From: Bacteroidota bacterium
GTDB lineage: Bacteria; Bacteroidota; Bacteroidia; UKL13-3
Reading direction: 5' to 3'
Assembly (NCBI GenBank): GCA_947477885.1
Contig: CANJUD010000005.1
Span: 62,001 to 126,000, forward strand
Length of the DNA: 64,000 bases
A program made the position numbers and the translations under genes. Below, piece by piece: positions 61,462-64,000 of the stretch (positions within the stretch are counted from its first letter, which is position 1; each line of letters starts with the position of its first letter). Below the pieces are notes generated by a model that made no database searches, had not been told where the DNA came from, and saw nothing but the letters and a program-made list of their open reading frames with translations.

Positions 61462-62175
61462 ATGTCAGAATCAGTAGCTTTAAATCCCAACAGTGCCTGG
61501 AACGGGGGCAAATCGCCCTTCGGTGTTAGCTATGGCAAACTAATGATGTGGGTATTCCTATTATCGGATGCATTTACTTTTTCATCACTTCTGGTAACCT
61601 ATGGTTGCAATCGCTACCTTTCAGGTGGTTCAGAAATTAAGTGGCCGCATCCCGACAAAGTGTTTAATCACTTTCCATTTTTACATGGGATGGATTTACC
61701 ATTGGTGTTTGTTAGTATGATGACTTTTATCCTCATCTTTAGTTCGGTTACCATGGTGCTTGCGGTTGAAGCCGGTGCTCGCAAACATCGCAATGATGTT
61801 GCATTTTATATGTTCCTTACTATTATAGGTGGTATAGCTTTCTTAAGCTGCCAAGCTTGGGAATGGTCACAGTTTATTACTGGTAGTCATGAAGGAAGTA
61901 GCTTTTTAGTTGATGGACAAAAAATACACGGAGCCAATTTATTTCTCAATGAATATGGGCCAGCGGCATTTGCCGGACTGTTCTTTATTGTAACTGGCTT
62001 CCATGGTTTCCACGTGCTAAGCGGTGTGGTATTAAATGTTATCATATATGTGAATGTAATTAAAGGCACTTACGATAAACGTGGGCATTATGAAATGATA
62101 GAAAAAGTGGGATTGTATTGGCACTTTGTAGATTTGGTTTGGGTATTCGTATTTACCTTCTTCTATCTTATATAA
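61462..62175 (+). CDS. Cytochrome c oxidase subunit III, second copy
   Basis: This 237-residue subunit III family protein has KLMMWVFLLSDAFTFSSLLVTYGC near the N-terminus and FLSCQAWEWSQFI in the middle. It also has GFHGFHVLSGVVLNVI and GLYWHFVDLVWVFVFTFFYLI with the WHFVDxxW motif. It is more canonical than the preceding copy. Two adjacent subunit III genes are a known arrangement in this phylum; whether both enter one complex is not known from sequence. It follows coxC by 39 bases. Confidence 0.93.
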   Translation: MSESVALNPNSAWNGGKSPFGVSYGKLMMWVFLLSDAFTFSSLLVTYGCNRYLSGGSEIKWPHPDKVFNHFPFLHGMDLPLVFVSMMTFILIFSSVTMVLAVEAGARKHRNDVAFYMFLTIIGGIAFLSCQAWEWSQFITGSHEGSSFLVDGQKIHGANLFLNEYGPAAFAGLFFIVTGFHGFHVLSGVVLNVIIYVNVIKGTYDKRGHYEMIEKVGLYWHFVDLVWVFVFTFFYLI

Positions 62176-62229
62176 TTCAAAAGGAATAATTTTTATAAAG
62201 TATATATATTAATAATAAAATATTTTAAA

Positions 62230-62577
62230 ATGGAACATACAGATCATTCAGCAGAACATACAGCCGAGCACCACGAAGAAGGACACGGCATTAATAAGAA
62301 AACTATTTGGGTAACCTTTGGTATCCTTTCAGCCCTGACGCTTGTCGATTTTGCATTCTTCTTTAATATGGATGCAAGCATGAGCAGAAATCTTATATTT
62401 GTTGCTTTGGGAATTATCAAATCATATTATATCGTGGGCATTTTTATGCACATGAAATATGAAGTTAAACGCCTTGCAGGAATTATATTATTACCATTTG
62501 GTTTTATATTGGGTCTTGTCGCCGCACTATTATATGAAGGCGATCGCTGGAGCGTTATCAAATGGTTTGTTGAGTAG
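62230..62577 (+). CDS. Cytochrome c oxidase subunit IV family protein
   Basis: This 115-residue small membrane subunit begins with a His-rich segment (HSAEHTAEHHEEGHG) and has three hydrophobic helices (about 26-44, 54-74 and 83-101). The KSYYIVGIFMHMKYE stretch is typical of prokaryotic subunit IV (COX4_pro/CyoD-like). It supports assembly and stability of the oxidase. Position after the subunit III genes and before SCO fits the operon. Confidence 0.9.
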   Translation: MEHTDHSAEHTAEHHEEGHGINKKTIWVTFGILSALTLVDFAFFFNMDASMSRNLIFVALGIIKSYYIVGIFMHMKYEVKRLAGIILLPFGFILGLVAALLYEGDRWSVIKWFVE

Positions 62578-62578
62578 C

Positions 62579-62625
62579 CTCACCCCCAGCACCTCTCCGG
62601 GTGGAGAGGGGAGTAAAACTCCCTA
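62579..62625. repeat. CCTCTCC-GGGT-GGAGAGG hairpin repeat
   Basis: CCTCTCC (62592-62598) pairs with GGAGAGG (62602-62608), extended by CCCC/GGGG nearby. It is GC-rich against an AT-rich background and lies between the subunit IV and SCO genes. It may be a partial terminator or a dispersed repeat. Confidence 0.5.
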
Positions 62626-62688
62626 CTGTTTTTATTGTATTTATCATTGTATAAATACAAATCACATTATAATATAAAGATTGCATTC

Positions 62689-63387
62689 ATGAACAGCAAA
62701 CTATCTTCACGAATTGCAATTATTGCAATTATTGTATTACCCGTAGTATTATATTTTGTATTAAAGCAAGGAACAATTGTAACTGGCCATGTCCCAATAT
62801 TGGGCGAGCGTGAATATGATGGTACAAAAAAAGATACCATATATCATACTGTTCCCCAATTCAAATTCACAGACCAATTGGGCAGACCTGTTACCGAAAA
62901 AAACTTCGACGGACATATATATATTGCCAATTTCTTTTTTAGTACTTGCAAAGATGTATGCCCCAAAATGCAAGGGGTGGTGCATAGTATTTATGAAAAA
63001 TTTTGTGATACCACAGGCGGTAAAAATGCTGATCCTATTATAAGATTTATTAGCCATACGGTAGATCCAGAAACAGATACCGTTGCTCAATTAAAACGCA
63101 CTTCAGATGCATTAAATATAAATCCAAATCTTTGGTATTTGGTAACTGGTAGCAAACCCGATATATATGGTTTGGCCCAACGTGGTTATTTATTACCCAC
63201 AGGCGAAGACCCAAAAATTCCCGCCGATTCCCTCAAATTTTTTCACAGCCAAACATTGGTTCTCATTGACAAAGAAAAGCGTGTACGCGGTGCTTATGAT
63301 AGTTATGACCCGCTAGATATTGGCCGCTTGCAGGACGATGTGCGAATGCTGATGTATGAGTATAAAAAAATGGAAAAGAAGAAATAA
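62689..63387 (+). CDS. SCO1/SenC family copper chaperone
   Basis: SCO proteins deliver copper to the CuA centre of subunit II. From MNSKLSSRIAI the protein has 232 residues. An N-terminal membrane anchor (about 7-26) leads into a thioredoxin fold facing the periplasm. The copper ligands are Cys87 and Cys91 in STCKDVCPKMQ and His186 in FFHSQTLVL. The longer frame from 62635 adds residues before the anchor and is not used. The stop TAA is formed by the start of a dispersed repeat (AAATAAATTCAGCAT) also found near 14.6 kb. Confidence 0.95.
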   Translation: MNSKLSSRIAIIAIIVLPVVLYFVLKQGTIVTGHVPILGEREYDGTKKDTIYHTVPQFKFTDQLGRPVTEKNFDGHIYIANFFFSTCKDVCPKMQGVVHSIYEKFCDTTGGKNADPIIRFISHTVDPETDTVAQLKRTSDALNINPNLWYLVTGSKPDIYGLAQRGYLLPTGEDPKIPADSLKFFHSQTLVLIDKEKRVRGAYDSYDPLDIGRLQDDVRMLMYEYKKMEKKK

Positions 63388-63500
63388 ATTCAGCATAACG
63401 AAATACATTTATTTAAATCCCGAAGGGATAATATTATAAGCACCCTTCAGCCCCCTATATGCCGCGGCGAACCGAATCCTGATTCCTGAATCCCGACAAC
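63383..63500. repeat. Dispersed repeats and GAATCCT heptamer array before topA
   Basis: AAATAAATTCAGCATAACG (63383-63401) matches the repeat after the barrel gene at 14.6 kb. CCCGAAGGGA follows near 63418. GAATCCT, GATTCCT, GAATCCC (63474-63494) form a short heptamer array, the complement of the GGATTC-type arrays. Confidence 0.55.
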
Positions 63501-63558
63501 TTTCTCTTTTTTCCCACACAATTCCAAAACTTTTTTCTCAAACATTTCGCTTTGTTCT

Positions 63559-63566
63559 TAAGTTTG
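63559..63566 (+). promoter_or_regulatory. -7 promoter box of topA
   Basis: TAAGTTTG matches TAnnTTTG, 32 bases before the topA ATG. Confidence 0.45.
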
Positions 63567-63598
63567 CGGGCTAAAGCCACTTAATAAAACACCAACAC

Positions 63599-64000
63599 AT
63601 GGCAAAAAACTTAGTAATAGTCGAATCACCAGCCAAGGCAAAAACCATAGAAGGCTACTTGGGTGCGGATTACAGCGTCACATCTTCTTTCGGGCATATA
63701 CGTGACCTTAGCAAAGAAGAGGAAGCTGTTGACATCGCAAATAATTTTAATCCCCACTACGAAGTGCCCGCAGATAAAAAAGATGTGGTAGCCCGATTGA
63801 AAAAAATGGCAAAGGAAGCCGACACCGTTTGGTTAGCAACTGACGAAGACCGAGAAGGGGAGGCAATCTCTTGGCATTTGGCCGAAGTGCTAGGACTTAA
63901 TATTGCTGCTACAAAACGTATTGTGTTTCATGAAATTACAAAACGTGCAATCCTGGAAGCAATAAAAACTCCTCGTACAATTGATGTTAATTTAGTGAAT
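63599..64000 (+). CDS. topA: DNA topoisomerase I, N-terminal part (cut by the window edge)
   Basis: The reading frame is open to the window end. It translates as AKNLVIVESPAKAKTIEGYL, then SSFGHIRDLSKEEEA and LATDEDREGEAISWHLAEVL, continuing into FHEITKRAI. These are the TOPRIM domain motifs of type IA topoisomerases, with the metal-binding DxDxxG-like DEDREGE. The enzyme relaxes negative supercoils. Only about 134 residues are visible; the active-site Tyr is beyond the window. The ATG at 63599 is directly supported by the family N-terminus. Confidence 0.97.
   Translation, partial: MAKNLVIVESPAKAKTIEGYLGADYSVTSSFGHIRDLSKEEEAVDIANNFNPHYEVPADKKDVVARLKKMAKEADTVWLATDEDREGEAISWHLAEVLGLNIAATKRIVFHEITKRAILEAIKTPRTIDVNLVN

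Overview
The window is a 64 kb piece of a low-GC chromosome from a member of the Bacteroidota. The evidence is: several secreted proteins with type IX secretion (T9SS) C-terminal sorting domains (PNPS/PNPT motif followed by a SGxY-like motif); the Bacteroidota -7 promoter box TAnnTTTG just upstream of at least thirteen genes; no clear Shine-Dalgarno sequences; families largely confined to this phylum (DUF4293, DUF2480, DUF6089-type barrel); and a carboxypeptidase-regulatory-domain TonB receptor. No rRNA, tRNA, prophage, intact insertion sequence or CRISPR array was recognised.

Layout. 0-9 kb: a dienelactone-hydrolase lipoprotein, a Fic-fold protein with a degenerate active site, a glucosaminidase/LysM cell-wall hydrolase, DNA primase, a DUF4293/DMT-transporter pair and the house-cleaning NTPase RdgB. 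9-14.6 kb: a large secreted phospholipase-D-type protein, a decayed patch (broken DUF1272 gene and a possible T9SS tail), a single-pass membrane protein and an outer-membrane barrel. 14.7-18 kb: elongation genes rodA and mrdA. 18-19.2 kb: a gene graveyard and repeat region. 19.2-30 kb: topoisomerase IV subunit A, a polysaccharide-deacetylase-like protein, gmd, a 2TM protein, ComF, an outer-membrane barrel, formate-THF ligase and a chromate-transporter homologue. 30-35.5 kb: pyrH-frr, then an AsmA-like/GT51 transglycosylase and a glycosyltransferase. 35.5-45.7 kb: a BNR-repeat T9SS protein, DUF2480, a TonB receptor, a DEAD-type helicase and a PcrA/UvrD helicase. 45.9-50.8 kb: a DAB (DabA/DabB) inorganic-carbon accumulation locus preceded by a small unknown gene. 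51.2-56.3 kb: a tightly packed minus-strand cluster of five surface or secreted proteins, its first gene broken by a one-base frameshift. 56.6-63.4 kb: a complete cytochrome c oxidase operon (coxB, coxA, ctaB, two subunit III genes, subunit IV, SCO). The window ends inside topA.

The strongest unexplained signal is not a gene. Nearly every intergenic gap carries short imperfect tandem arrays with a 7-base period. The unit sequence differs from array to array (AGTAGTC/AGTAAAC, TACGATG, ATTAACC, GGATTCA, TCGTAAT, CTCCTTA, AAATATA), while the period stays at seven. Several arrays are folded into long, near-perfect inverted repeats around a conserved core, GCTGACGCCG or GCGTCAGC, and the same core flanks arrays built from two different heptamers. 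Several arrays begin at, or supply, the stop codon of the neighbouring gene. All coordinates and motifs were read by eye; no database search was run.
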